A stretch of DNA of 41,248 bases from an uncultured Muriicola sp. (GTDB lineage: Bacteria > Bacteroidota > Bacteroidia > Flavobacteriales > Flavobacteriaceae), in contig NZ_CAMYKH010000011.1 of the NCBI RefSeq assembly GCF_947258935.1, forward strand, positions 1 through 41,248, written 5' to 3'. The position numbers and the translations under genes were made by a program. This document shows positions 1 to 8,545 of the stretch, piece by piece. Within the stretch, counting starts at the first letter, position 1; the number at the start of each line of letters is the position of its first letter. The notes under the pieces are model-generated. The model did no database searches, was not told the origin of the DNA, and saw only the letters and a list, made by a program, of their open reading frames with translations.

Positions 1-186
1 AAAAACTGTCCCTTCACCCAGAGGTAAAAATCCTAAAATGGTATGAATGCCAAAAAGAAAGATGACTAAAGGTACTACGAGGCTCTTTTTATTCTCGGAG
101 ATGAAAATTTCAACTATAAGCAAGAGCAGCGCAATAGCCAGTAGTGAAATTTCTTGTTTTAGCAGTAAAAAAGTATCGATCTCCAT
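1..186 (-). CDS. nuoN: NADH-quinone oxidoreductase subunit N (partial, N-terminus only)
   Basis: Only the first 62 codons are present; the gene runs off the window edge with no stop. It starts at ATG 186, reading MEIDTFLLLKQEISLLAIAL, followed by hydrophobic helices. Position is the main evidence: it lies 12 bp after nuoM at the end of a run of complex I genes, where nuoN normally sits. NuoN is one of three antiporter-like proton-pumping subunits of the membrane arm. The catalytic lysines of TM7 and TM8 lie outside the window and cannot be judged. Confidence 0.85.
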   Translation of the reverse strand, partial: MEIDTFLLLKQEISLLAIALLLLIVEIFISENKKSLVVPLVIFLFGIHTILGFLPLGEGTVF

Positions 187-198
187 GAAACGTTTCTT

Positions 199-1695
199 TT
201 ATAATACGCCTTGAATAAAGGGTTGTATGCTCTTTAATATCATTTCGCTAAGCCATAGTGGGGCCACCCCTATTCCTATAATGGGCAATAGCATTAGTAA
301 TATGCCTGTTTTCTCATACCAGGTAACTTTTTCCATCACCAAAAAGGAATCATTTTTAACAGGACCCATCAACATGATCCCTACCACACGTAAAATGTAA
401 ACTGCAGTAACTACAATCGCTGAAATAGCGAAGATGGTCGCTATCCGATACGGAAGTTCGGCATGTTCAAAAGCGCCTACAAAGATGTTCATTTCCGCTA
501 CAAAGCCACTAAAACCTGGTAATCCCAAAGAGGCGAGACCTGCTATAACATAGGTGGCGGAAATAAAAGGTATCACCTTTAAAAGTCCACCCAATTTAGT
601 TACATCCCTGGTATTGGTCCTTCCGTAGATCATCCCAATCAACGCAAAGAACAAGGCCGTCATAAAACCATGAGACAAGGATTGTAGAATGGCGCCGTTC
701 CAGGCAGTTTTGTTAAGCATCAATAGTGCAAACAAGACCAACCCCAAATGACTTACAGAAGAATAGGCATTGATATATTTAAGGTCTGTTTGCCTGATCG
801 CCGCAAAGGCCCCGTAAATGACGCCAAAAGCGGCCAAGACAATAAAGAACCAGGACCAGTGTAGCGTGCCTTCTGGCAAAAGGTACATGGCCACCCTAAA
901 TACTCCGTACCCTCCTAATTTCATCAGAACGCCTGCATGTAACATGGAAACCGCAGTTGGGGCTGAGGCATGTCCGTCAGGAGACCAGGTATGAAAGGGG
1001 AACAAGGCCCCAATTACAGCAAAGCCTATAAAGGTTAAGGGGAAGAATAACTTTTGCGCTTCCAAAGGAATGTTCACTTTGGCTATTTCGAGGATATTAA
1101 AGGTCAAAGGACCTCCTTCTGCGGCAGAATTGAAATAAATGCCTAAAATTCCAACTAATAAAATAGCAGAGGCCGCCATTAACATAAGAGTTAATTTCAT
1201 AGCGGCATATTCCCGTGGCCCGGAACCCCAGATGCCTATGAGCAAGAACATTGGAATTACAGCTATTTCGAAGAATACGAACATGGTAAATAGATCGAGG
1301 GAAATAAAAAATCCATAAACGCCTGTAGACAGTATAAGCAGGGAAATAAAGAATTCCTTGGGCAATTCCTTCATCTTCCATGAAATAAAAACACCCGCCA
1401 GGACTACAAGAGATGTCAATAGGAGCAGGGCAACCGAAATGCCATCAACCCCAACGCTGTAATGAATGTTGAAATCCTTGAACCAAACCAGATCGCGGGT
1501 GAAGACCATAATGTCGTCATTGACCGCTCTTTCCTTAAAATAGGCAAAAAGTAAATTCACAGACATGGCCAACTGAATAATACTTCCTATCATCGCAATG
1601 ATACGTGCCCGTTTAAGATCGTTGGCAAAAAGTAATGCCAGCACCGTTAACAAGGGAACGACAATAAAAAGCGATAATATATCCATAGGGATCAT
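199..1695 (-). CDS. nuoM: NADH-quinone oxidoreductase subunit M
   Basis: This is an antiporter-like proton-pumping subunit of the complex I membrane arm, 498 residues, close to family length, with about 14 hydrophobic helices. The conserved TM5 glutamate is in FFEIAVIPM (E143). The TM7/TM8 signature is present as PFHTW, APTA, then HAGVLMKLGGYG with K259. Oddly, the residue aligned with the essential TM7 lysine of E. coli NuoM (K234, in FAxK) appears to be isoleucine, in FAVIGALFPFHTW (I228). The start at 1695 lies 1 bp from the nuoL stop; a second Met at residue 4 is also possible. It is co-transcribed with the rest of the nuo cluster. The family call is secure; the lysine loss rests on an alignment made by eye. 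Confidence 0.96.
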   Translation of the reverse strand: MIPMDILSLFIVVPLLTVLALLFANDLKRARIIAMIGSIIQLAMSVNLLFAYFKERAVNDDIMVFTRDLVWFKDFNIHYSVGVDGISVALLLLTSLVVLAGVFISWKMKELPKEFFISLLILSTGVYGFFISLDLFTMFVFFEIAVIPMFLLIGIWGSGPREYAAMKLTLMLMAASAILLVGILGIYFNSAAEGGPLTFNILEIAKVNIPLEAQKLFFPLTFIGFAVIGALFPFHTWSPDGHASAPTAVSMLHAGVLMKLGGYGVFRVAMYLLPEGTLHWSWFFIVLAAFGVIYGAFAAIRQTDLKYINAYSSVSHLGLVLFALLMLNKTAWNGAILQSLSHGFMTALFFALIGMIYGRTNTRDVTKLGGLLKVIPFISATYVIAGLASLGLPGFSGFVAEMNIFVGAFEHAELPYRIATIFAISAIVVTAVYILRVVGIMLMGPVKNDSFLVMEKVTWYEKTGILLMLLPIIGIGVAPLWLSEMILKSIQPFIQGVL

Positions 1696-1696
1696 C

Positions 1697-3616
1697 TTAA
1701 TTAGTCCATATATAAATAAAAACTATAGCCAGTAATACTATTCCGCTGACAAAGACCATGGCATAGTCTTGTATCCTTCCGGATTGGATGCCTCTGATTT
1801 TTTTGGAGATTCCCACCGTTGAGTTTCCAATGGCATTCATGGTCCCATCTACAATATTCCTATCGAACCATGCAGCAGAGGCGGCAATACCTTTAAACAA
1901 AATGTTTTTGGTTACAAATAGATAGAGTTCATCAAGGTAGAACTTATGATAGGCCCAGGTATAAAAAACACCAAATCGTTGGGCCGTTCTGCCTGCCAGC
2001 GCATTTTCTTTTTTATACAAGGCCCAGGCAATGGCAATACCTATAACTCCTACAAGTACAGCAATTAATGCAAGGGGTATATTTATATGGCCTTCAAATC
2101 CCATTCTATCGGGACTGATAAAATCGCTGAATGGAATAAAACCAACCGTTGCGCTAAGAACGGCAAGAACAATTAATGGAAATGTCATTGAAACAGGGGA
2201 TTCCTTGGGCGTATGTTCATAGCTTCTGTTTGGTCCCCAGAAAATCCCAAAGTAAATACGGAATATATAAATTGCCGTTAGCCCTGCCACTATAATGCCA
2301 ATAGCATAGAGAAAGCTATTATGTTCATAGACCGCTACCAGGATCTCATCTTTACTCCAGAATCCCGCAAAGGGAGGAATACCTGCAATGGCAAGAGCTG
2401 CAACCAGAAACGTGATGTTGGTAATAGGCATGTATTTTCGCAGTCCACCCATATCCTTTAAGTAATTGCTATGAACCGCATGGATGACAGAACCGGCACC
2501 TAAAAAGAGTAAGGCTTTGAACATGGCATGTGTAAATAAGTGGTACATGGAAGCCATATAACCAAGGCCATCTTGCCCATCGTATCCTGAAACACCCAAA
2601 GCAAGCATCATAAAACCCAATTGGGACATAGTAGAATAAGCTAATACCCTTTTAATATCGGTCTGGGTGATGGCAATTATAGCAGCAAACAGGGAAGAAA
2701 AGGCCCCAACAAAAGCCACAATTTGAAGAACAAATCCTTCTTCAACAAAAAAGAACATAGGGAAAAGTCGGGCCACAAGAAACACACCTGCAACCACCAT
2801 AGTAGCTGCATGTATCAAGGCAGAGACGGGGGTAGGGCCTTCCATGGCATCGGGAAGCCAAATATGTAAAGGAAACATAGCCGATTTACCTGCGCCTCCT
2901 ATAAAAACCAATATCAATCCCCAGGACAATACAGACAGTCCCATAAATGAGGTGGAAGCCCAGTTCAGTATAGCACTACTTTCCGGGTTATTGAGGGTTT
3001 CAAAATCATATGTGCCTGTATAGAAACCTATTAACAAGATACCTATAAGGAAACCGAGATCTGCAAAGCGGGTTACAATAAATGCTTTTTTGGCCGCTGC
3101 CACTGCGGACTCTTTGGTATAATAATATCCGATCAGCAAATACGAAGAGACCCCTACCAATTCCCAGAAAATATAGATCTGAAATAAGTTGGTGGCTAAA
3201 ACTAGGCCATACATGGAGAAGGTGAATAATGACAGAAAAGCAAAGAATTTGGTATAACCCTCATCACCTTTCATATAACCCCTGCTGTAAATGTGTACCA
3301 TCAGGGAGATAGTAGAGACCACAATCAGCATCATCACCGAAATAGGGTCTATTAGAATGCCCATATCTATGCGGAGAGTGTCTGTAAAGTTCATCCAGAT
3401 AAATTTCTCTACCAGACTTGGAAATGCCCCGGAATCCTTTCCAATGATAAAAAAGTATTGGAAAGCGGTGTAGATCGAGAAAAGAGTTGTGAGTACCAAT
3501 CCAAACACACCTATAAGACCGGAAATCGCCGGTTTTATTTTCTGATTAAATAACCCCAAAAGCAGAAATACCGCTAAGGGAATCAAGGGGATTAACAGAA
3601 CCAAGGTGTAATTCAT
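1697..3616 (-). CDS. nuoL: NADH-quinone oxidoreductase subunit L
   Basis: This is the distal antiporter-like subunit of complex I, 639 residues, the usual size, with about 16 transmembrane helices including the long C-terminal lateral helix region. The diagnostic stretch GGAGKSAMFPLHIWLPDAM contains the TM7 lysine, followed by GPTPVSALIHAATMV. FWELVGVSSYLLIGYYY carries the conserved TM5 glutamate. It lies between nuoK (12 bp) and nuoM (1 bp). Unlike its neighbour NuoM, it keeps the canonical TM7 lysine, so the pump channel in this subunit looks complete. Confidence 0.97.
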   Translation of the reverse strand: MNYTLVLLIPLIPLAVFLLLGLFNQKIKPAISGLIGVFGLVLTTLFSIYTAFQYFFIIGKDSGAFPSLVEKFIWMNFTDTLRIDMGILIDPISVMMLIVVSTISLMVHIYSRGYMKGDEGYTKFFAFLSLFTFSMYGLVLATNLFQIYIFWELVGVSSYLLIGYYYTKESAVAAAKKAFIVTRFADLGFLIGILLIGFYTGTYDFETLNNPESSAILNWASTSFMGLSVLSWGLILVFIGGAGKSAMFPLHIWLPDAMEGPTPVSALIHAATMVVAGVFLVARLFPMFFFVEEGFVLQIVAFVGAFSSLFAAIIAITQTDIKRVLAYSTMSQLGFMMLALGVSGYDGQDGLGYMASMYHLFTHAMFKALLFLGAGSVIHAVHSNYLKDMGGLRKYMPITNITFLVAALAIAGIPPFAGFWSKDEILVAVYEHNSFLYAIGIIVAGLTAIYIFRIYFGIFWGPNRSYEHTPKESPVSMTFPLIVLAVLSATVGFIPFSDFISPDRMGFEGHINIPLALIAVLVGVIGIAIAWALYKKENALAGRTAQRFGVFYTWAYHKFYLDELYLFVTKNILFKGIAASAAWFDRNIVDGTMNAIGNSTVGISKKIRGIQSGRIQDYAMVFVSGIVLLAIVFIYIWTN

Positions 3617-3628
3617 AATATGAATTCT

Positions 3629-3946
3629 TTAATACTTCATTGTTTCAATATCCTTTACCTCTACAGAGCTTATTTGCCTGTACAGATTAAAAATGATAGA
3701 TACGGCGAGCGCAGTTTCGGCCGCTGCCACCGCAATTATAAAGATGGAAAACAGTACACCCTGTAAAACGTCGGGGTACATGTATTTGTTGATCACGACA
3801 AAATTGATCACGGAGGCGTTGAGGATGAGTTCTACTGAGATCAGAATAGAGATGAGATTCTTTCTGGTGATAAATCCATAGATCCCTATAAAAAAGAGTA
3901 TGGAGGTAACCGTTAAGAGTTCGTATATAGTAATTCCTGCGATCAT
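3629..3946 (-). CDS. nuoK: NADH-quinone oxidoreductase subunit K
   Basis: This is a small membrane subunit of complex I (105 residues, normal length) with three hydrophobic helices. It keeps both membrane-buried glutamates that carry the proton path in this family, in ISVELILN and AAAETALAV. Its start overlaps the end of nuoJ by 4 bp (ATGA), indicating translational coupling. Neighbours on both sides are complex I subunits in canonical order. Confidence 0.96.
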   Translation of the reverse strand: MIAGITIYELLTVTSILFFIGIYGFITRKNLISILISVELILNASVINFVVINKYMYPDVLQGVLFSIFIIAVAAAETALAVSIIFNLYRQISSVEVKDIETMKY

Positions 3947-4467
3947 TTAGCTGGGTTGTTTTTTTCAGATAATTTGTTGCCTTTGGCAATCACAATTGCC
4001 CCTATCATAGCCGCTAATAACAGCACACTTATTACTTCAAAAGGCAGGATAAATCCACCTGCTTCATAGCTTAATAGTTTTGTTCCAATGTCAGTTATAT
4101 TGGTGGTCGCCGTATTCTCCACTACCTGAAACTCATGTGAATACAATGTAAACAGGAAAAGGCCAAGTCCAATTAAACAGACAAGACCTGTAATGAACTG
4201 TTTAGACGGCTTTGCAATTTCCAAACGCATTTCGATGTGATGAACCAGGAGTACGGAAAAGATGATCAGTACAATGATTCCCCCGGCGTAAATAGTAAGT
4301 TGAATGGCTGCCAGAAAATTATAATCGATTAAAAAATAGATCCCGGCTATGCTGCACAGCACAAAGAGTAAATAAATGACAGACCTCAGCATTTTTCTAC
4401 TCGATACCGAGGCAATAGCAAAGGCGATTATAATTAACGCAAGTATGTAAAAAATGATTCTTTCCAT
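3943..4467 (-). CDS. nuoJ: NADH-quinone oxidoreductase subunit J
   Basis: This is a membrane subunit of complex I with five hydrophobic helices and 174 residues, typical for the family. The family-like segment YLLFVLCSIAGIYFLIDYNF is followed by AIQLTIYAGGIIVLIIFSVLL, the TM3 region where a pi-bulge and a conserved tyrosine take part in coupling. It sits between nuoI (4 bp gap) and nuoK (4 bp overlap). Confidence 0.95.
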   Translation of the reverse strand: MERIIFYILALIIIAFAIASVSSRKMLRSVIYLLFVLCSIAGIYFLIDYNFLAAIQLTIYAGGIIVLIIFSVLLVHHIEMRLEIAKPSKQFITGLVCLIGLGLFLFTLYSHEFQVVENTATTNITDIGTKLLSYEAGGFILPFEVISVLLLAAMIGAIVIAKGNKLSEKNNPAK

Positions 4468-4471
4468 TGTA

Positions 4472-4948
4472 TTAGTCTTCCACTCCCGGCATTAGTTTAG
4501 AGTTTGGTTCATTGAGTACCCTTGTAAGGGTAGTGCGGTCGTAGACAGAATTTTCAAAATTTTGTCCCCACTCAATGGCATCTGTTGGGCAAACGTCAAT
4601 ACAAAGGCCACACATGGTACACATGCTTAGGTGATAGACAAACTGGTCTATTTTCTTTTTCTTTTTCCCTGTTTCTTCGTCTATACCACGGTCCCAAATA
4701 ATTTCAATAGTTCCGTTAGGACAAGCTATCTCACATTTCTGGCATCCAGTACAGCGGTGTTCATTATCTTCATTATGAGGCATGATGACCTCCCCCCTGA
4801 AACGATCGAACATTTTTAGGGTTTCCCTGTTATCAGGATACTGCTGAGTAATGGCTCCTTTTCTGGAGGTGATAAAATATTTACCCGTTACACTCATCCC
4901 TGTCAGCAGGGTTTTTATTCCTTCATAGATGTCAGAAAAATAACTCAT
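4472..4948 (-). CDS. nuoI: NADH-quinone oxidoreductase subunit I
   Basis: This is the peripheral-arm ferredoxin-like subunit carrying clusters N6a and N6b. Two CxxCxxCxxxCP motifs are complete: C66, C69, C72, C76 and C110, C113, C116, C120. At 158 residues it is of the compact bacterial type. In a complex without NuoE, NuoF and NuoG, these clusters would be the most exposed electron entry point, so a ferredoxin could dock here, as proposed for other 11-subunit enzymes. The gene is separated by 4 bp from both nuoH and nuoJ. Confidence 0.96.
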   Translation of the reverse strand: MSYFSDIYEGIKTLLTGMSVTGKYFITSRKGAITQQYPDNRETLKMFDRFRGEVIMPHNEDNEHRCTGCQKCEIACPNGTIEIIWDRGIDEETGKKKKKIDQFVYHLSMCTMCGLCIDVCPTDAIEWGQNFENSVYDRTTLTRVLNEPNSKLMPGVED

Positions 4949-4952
4949 AGCA

Positions 4953-6014
4953 TTATAGTCTTATTGTTAGATTGAGCCATACCAATACAGCCATAAGGAC
5001 AATGTTCACTAAATTGATAGGGAGCAAATATTTCCATTCTAGTGTAAGCAACTGATCTACTCGTAAGCGTGGAAACGTCCAGCGGAACCACATCATTAAA
5101 AAGACCAATACCATTGTTTTTATCAAAAACCAAAATACTCCCAGTTCCGGGATAGATTCCGTGATTCCAAAAGGAGACAACCAGCCTCCAAAAAAAACAG
5201 TTGCAGCAATAGCCGCTATGATAAACATATTGATGAATTCTGCCAGGAAGAAGTAGGCGAATTTCATTCCAGAGTATTCTGTATGAAACCCAGCGCCCAG
5301 TTCAGATTCTGCTTCTACCATATCGAAAGGAGCCCTGTTCGTTTCTGCAGTTCCGGAGATCATAAAGACCATAAAGGCAATAACTGCTGGGATATGTCCT
5401 TGAACAATAAGCCAGCCACTTTTTTGAATTTCAATGATCTCCGAAAGTTGTAAGGTTCCGGTAATTACCACCATGGTTAAAAGTGAAAGCCCTACGGAGA
5501 GCTCATAACTGATTGTTTGCACCCCGCTCCTCATGGCTCCGATCATGGCAAATTTGTTATTACTGCTCCATCCACCCAATAATATTCCGATCACGCCTAT
5601 GGATGAAATTGCAATTAAAAAAAAGATACCAATATTGATATCGAATGCATGGAATTCCTGAGAAAAAGGAATGACAGCAAGGGCCATAAGGGCTGTAATG
5701 ATCACAAAGTATGGGGCCAGATTATACAGAAACTTATCTGCTCTATCAGTTCCTACCAATTCTTTGGTAAGCAGTTTTATAGCGTCGGCCATGGTTTGTA
5801 AAAGGCCTTGATAGCCCACTCTGTTGGGGCCAATCCTTAATTGAAACCAAGCCGCGACCCGTCTTTCCAAAAGCACCAAGAACAAACCGGCAACTGCAAA
5901 TACAGTAAGGTAGACGACCGCTATCAGGACCATTTCCACAATGCTGGCAACCTCAGCTGGCATAACGCTGAATAGCCAATTGTGAATGTTCTCTGTGATA
6001 CTTAATAGGATCAT
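4953..6014 (-). CDS. nuoH: NADH-quinone oxidoreductase subunit H
   Basis: This membrane subunit connects the peripheral and membrane arms and forms much of the quinone cavity. It has 353 residues and eight or so helices. Family signatures are visible: QLRIGPNRVGYQGLLQTMAD, ISGTAETNRAPFDMVEAESE and GFHTEYSGMKFAYFFLAEF, the last two being the acidic quinone-chamber loops. It follows nuoD by only 10 bp, exactly where nuoE, nuoF and nuoG would stand in a 14-gene operon, so those three genes are missing from this locus. Confidence 0.97.
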   Translation of the reverse strand: MILLSITENIHNWLFSVMPAEVASIVEMVLIAVVYLTVFAVAGLFLVLLERRVAAWFQLRIGPNRVGYQGLLQTMADAIKLLTKELVGTDRADKFLYNLAPYFVIITALMALAVIPFSQEFHAFDINIGIFFLIAISSIGVIGILLGGWSSNNKFAMIGAMRSGVQTISYELSVGLSLLTMVVITGTLQLSEIIEIQKSGWLIVQGHIPAVIAFMVFMISGTAETNRAPFDMVEAESELGAGFHTEYSGMKFAYFFLAEFINMFIIAAIAATVFFGGWLSPFGITESIPELGVFWFLIKTMVLVFLMMWFRWTFPRLRVDQLLTLEWKYLLPINLVNIVLMAVLVWLNLTIRL

Positions 6015-6024
6015 CTAATTTATT

Positions 6025-7146
6025 TTAACGATCAATATCAGGGATAACAAGGTCTAGTGTTGCCATAGTGGCCACAAGATCCCCTATTTTTCCTCCTACT
6101 GCGATATGATTTAACAATGATAGATTTGAAAAGCCCGGCGACCTGAATTTAAGCCGATAAGGGCTTTTGGTTCCCGTACTGATGATATAGACCCCAAGTT
6201 CGCCCCTGGCGGTCTCCACTTTTTGAAAATATTCTCCTTTTGGTAATTTGATCACGGCATTGGTTTTTACCCTATGCTCTCCCTCAGGAATGATATCTAT
6301 CAATTGTTCAATTATAGACAGGGACTCCCACATTTCCTGAATTCTAACAAGGTAACGGGCATAGGTATCGCCTTCCGTTTTCAATGATTCATTAAAGGTC
6401 ACTTTGTCATAGGCACTGTAAGGATGGTGTTTACGTACATCGCAGGAATAACCTGAGGCCCTTCCTACCGGACCTGAAGCTCCAAAAGAAATCGCATCCT
6501 CTTTGCTCAGCACACCAACCCCTACGGTCCGTTTTTTAAAAATGACATTTCCGGTCAATAGACGGTCGTATTCCGGGAGTTTTGTCTTAAAATGGGCAAT
6601 AAAATCCTTAACTCTTTTCACAAAATTGGGATGAATATCCAACATAAGCCCGCCGGGAACATTATAGTTCATAGTTAAGCGGGCACCACAGGTTTCCTCC
6701 ATGATGTCGTTGATCATTTCCCGGTCCCTAAAACCGTAGAAATAGGTAGTAAGTGCTCCCACATCCATGCCCATTACACCCCACCACAGGCAGTGCGAAG
6801 AAATCCTGGTTAATTCGCCTATTATGGTTCTTATGACCTTTACCCGTTCCGGGATCTCCAATTGAAGTGCATTTTCAACTGCTAAACAGACGGCTTCATT
6901 GTTGATGTTTGCCGAGAGGTAATCCATGCGATCTGTGAGGTGAACGATTTGCTGATAGCTGTCTCGTTCGCACATTTTTTCAATAGAGCGATGTATATAT
7001 CCCAGATCTGGTTCCACTTTTTTGATGATCTCCCCATCGATAGTTAATAGAAGCCGAAGTACCCCATGGGTGGCAGGATGCTGAGGCCCCATGTTGATGA
7101 AGTATTCCTCAGATTTAAAATTGGTATGTACAACTTCTGTTTCCAT
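6025..7146 (-). CDS. nuoD: NADH-quinone oxidoreductase subunit D
   Basis: This is the 49-kDa-type subunit that forms the quinone reduction site with NuoB. The diagnostic N-terminus MGPQHPATHGVLRLLLTIDG and the end ATMATLDLVIPDIDR are both present. Its 373 residues are slightly shorter than the usual 400 or so because of a short N-terminus. It is separate from NuoC, not fused as in E. coli. The gene lies 6 bp after nuoC and 10 bp before nuoH. Confidence 0.97.
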   Translation of the reverse strand: METEVVHTNFKSEEYFINMGPQHPATHGVLRLLLTIDGEIIKKVEPDLGYIHRSIEKMCERDSYQQIVHLTDRMDYLSANINNEAVCLAVENALQLEIPERVKVIRTIIGELTRISSHCLWWGVMGMDVGALTTYFYGFRDREMINDIMEETCGARLTMNYNVPGGLMLDIHPNFVKRVKDFIAHFKTKLPEYDRLLTGNVIFKKRTVGVGVLSKEDAISFGASGPVGRASGYSCDVRKHHPYSAYDKVTFNESLKTEGDTYARYLVRIQEMWESLSIIEQLIDIIPEGEHRVKTNAVIKLPKGEYFQKVETARGELGVYIISTGTKSPYRLKFRSPGFSNLSLLNHIAVGGKIGDLVATMATLDLVIPDIDR

Positions 7147-7152
7147 CTTTCT

Positions 7153-7614
7153 TTAGTATAGAATCATGTTGGTTTCGTCCTCATAGTCCTTCCTGAGGGG
7201 GTATCCGATCCAGTCTTCCGTTAAAAAGAGTCGTTTTAAATTGGGATGGTTGATGAATTTTATGCCAAAGAAATCGAACACTTCACGTTCATGGAACTCA
7301 GCCGTTGCCCAGATATCATATACCGAATCTAAAACTGGTGTTTCCCTTTCTTCAGCAGTTACTTTTACCACTACAATATGTCTTTTTGTTGTTGATTCCA
7401 GATGATAGACGATCCCCAGTTTTTCTCCCCAATCTACACCGCTCAGACAAAATAGATAATCGAACTGTGTTTCAGGATCGCTTTTTAACCGGGCCATTAA
7501 GTTGTGCAAGTGTTTTGCTGGGACTTGGATATTCAGAAATTGGGATTCTTCTTCAGTAAACTCCAGTTCTGGCTGCCAGCTGCCTATTATTTGTTGTAAT
7601 TCTTGGTTGGTCAT
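7153..7614 (-). CDS. nuoC: NADH-quinone oxidoreductase subunit C
   Basis: This is the 30-kDa-type subunit of the complex I peripheral arm (153 residues). The signature REVFDFFGIKFINHPNLKRL followed by WIGYPLRKDYE is intact. It scaffolds NuoD and NuoB and has no cofactor. Its start is 11 bp after the nuoB stop, within the same transcription unit. Confidence 0.96.
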   Translation of the reverse strand: MTNQELQQIIGSWQPELEFTEEESQFLNIQVPAKHLHNLMARLKSDPETQFDYLFCLSGVDWGEKLGIVYHLESTTKRHIVVVKVTAEERETPVLDSVYDIWATAEFHEREVFDFFGIKFINHPNLKRLFLTEDWIGYPLRKDYEDETNMILY

Positions 7615-7625
7615 AGGTCCTTATT

Positions 7626-8186
7626 TTATAAACCTTCATCAAAACCCTCTACCGGATTCTTTTTATCTTTTCTGCTCTCTTTTCGAATTTTATCTTGTAG
7701 CATCAGCATTCCTTCCAGCAGGGCCTCCGGTCTTGGAGGACATCCCGGCACATAAACATCGACAGGAATGACATGATCTGCTCCTTTTACTACGGAATAA
7801 GTATTGTAGAAGAAGGGTCCACCTGAGATAGCGCAAGCCCCCATGGCAATAACATATCTCGGCTCAGCCATTTGTTCATAAAGTCGTCTTAGTACAGGCG
7901 CCATTTTATTCACGATGGTTCCCGCAATAATAATCAGGTCTGCTTGTCTGGGCGAGGGCCTGGCAACCTCAAAACCAAATCTGGAATAATCATGTCTAGA
8001 CGCTCCCGTCTGCATCATTTCAATGGCGCAGCAGCTGGTCCCAAAATAAAGAGACCACAGGGAATTGGATCTTCCCCAGTTGATAACCTTATCCAGGTTG
8101 GTCACTACCACATTGGCCCCATTCCCAGCCGGAATAACTTTTCCGGGGAAATCTTCGGGCACTTCATTTGCTTTGTTTATTCCCAT
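7626..8186 (-). CDS. nuoB: NADH-quinone oxidoreductase subunit B
   Basis: This subunit holds cluster N2, the last iron-sulfur centre before quinone. The four cysteine ligands are visible as C52, C53 ([10 protein letters not shown]), C118 (GACAISGG) and C149 ([14 protein letters not shown]). I chose ATG 8186 (MGINKANEV) because AGGAG stands 7 nt upstream and the overlap with nuoA is then 10 bp. An in-frame ATG at 8207 would add seven residues and lengthen the overlap to 31 bp, so it remains possible. The protein is 186 residues with the chosen start. Confidence 0.95.
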   Translation of the reverse strand: MGINKANEVPEDFPGKVIPAGNGANVVVTNLDKVINWGRSNSLWSLYFGTSCCAIEMMQTGASRHDYSRFGFEVARPSPRQADLIIIAGTIVNKMAPVLRRLYEQMAEPRYVIAMGACAISGGPFFYNTYSVVKGADHVIPVDVYVPGCPPRPEALLEGMLMLQDKIRKESRKDKKNPVEGFDEGL

Positions 8187-8527
8187 TTTAACGCTCCTTT
8201 CTTCCATGCATACAAAAGGCCTAAACCCAGTATGAATAAAAAGATTACTATTTCTATAAAGGCAACAGCCCCAATTCCTTTAAAAACAACTGCCCAGGGA
8301 ACCAGAAAGGCTATCTCCACATCAAAGATCAAAAATAAGATCGCGAACAGATAATATCCTACCTTGAATTGAACCCAGGTTGGTCCAATGGTGGTCATTC
8401 CACTTTCATAGGGCGCCCGTTTCGCTTCACTGTCCGATTTTGGTGAAATCAGGTTCGAAAGAAAATTCGCTCCGGCTACCAGAACCACTCCGGCAATAAA
8501 AAATACAATGATAGCTTCTGAACCCAT
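8177..8527 (-). CDS. nuoA: NADH-quinone oxidoreductase subunit A
   Basis: This is a small three-helix membrane subunit (116 residues). The family signature is clear: YESGM in the first loop and [15 protein letters not shown] in the second helix, carrying the conserved Asp and Glu. It begins 18 bp after korB ends, with no room for an obvious separate promoter, so the nuo genes probably share the korA promoter. It overlaps nuoB by 10 bp. Confidence 0.96.
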   Translation of the reverse strand: MGSEAIIVFFIAGVVLVAGANFLSNLISPKSDSEAKRAPYESGMTTIGPTWVQFKVGYYLFAILFLIFDVEIAFLVPWAVVFKGIGAVAFIEIVIFLFILGLGLLYAWKKGALKWE

Positions 8528-8545
8528 TTACTATTTATTCAGTTA

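Noticed and set aside
6015-6024. Possible small nuoE-like remnant between nuoD and nuoH
   Set aside because: The gap is only 10 bp, so no gene or fragment fits.
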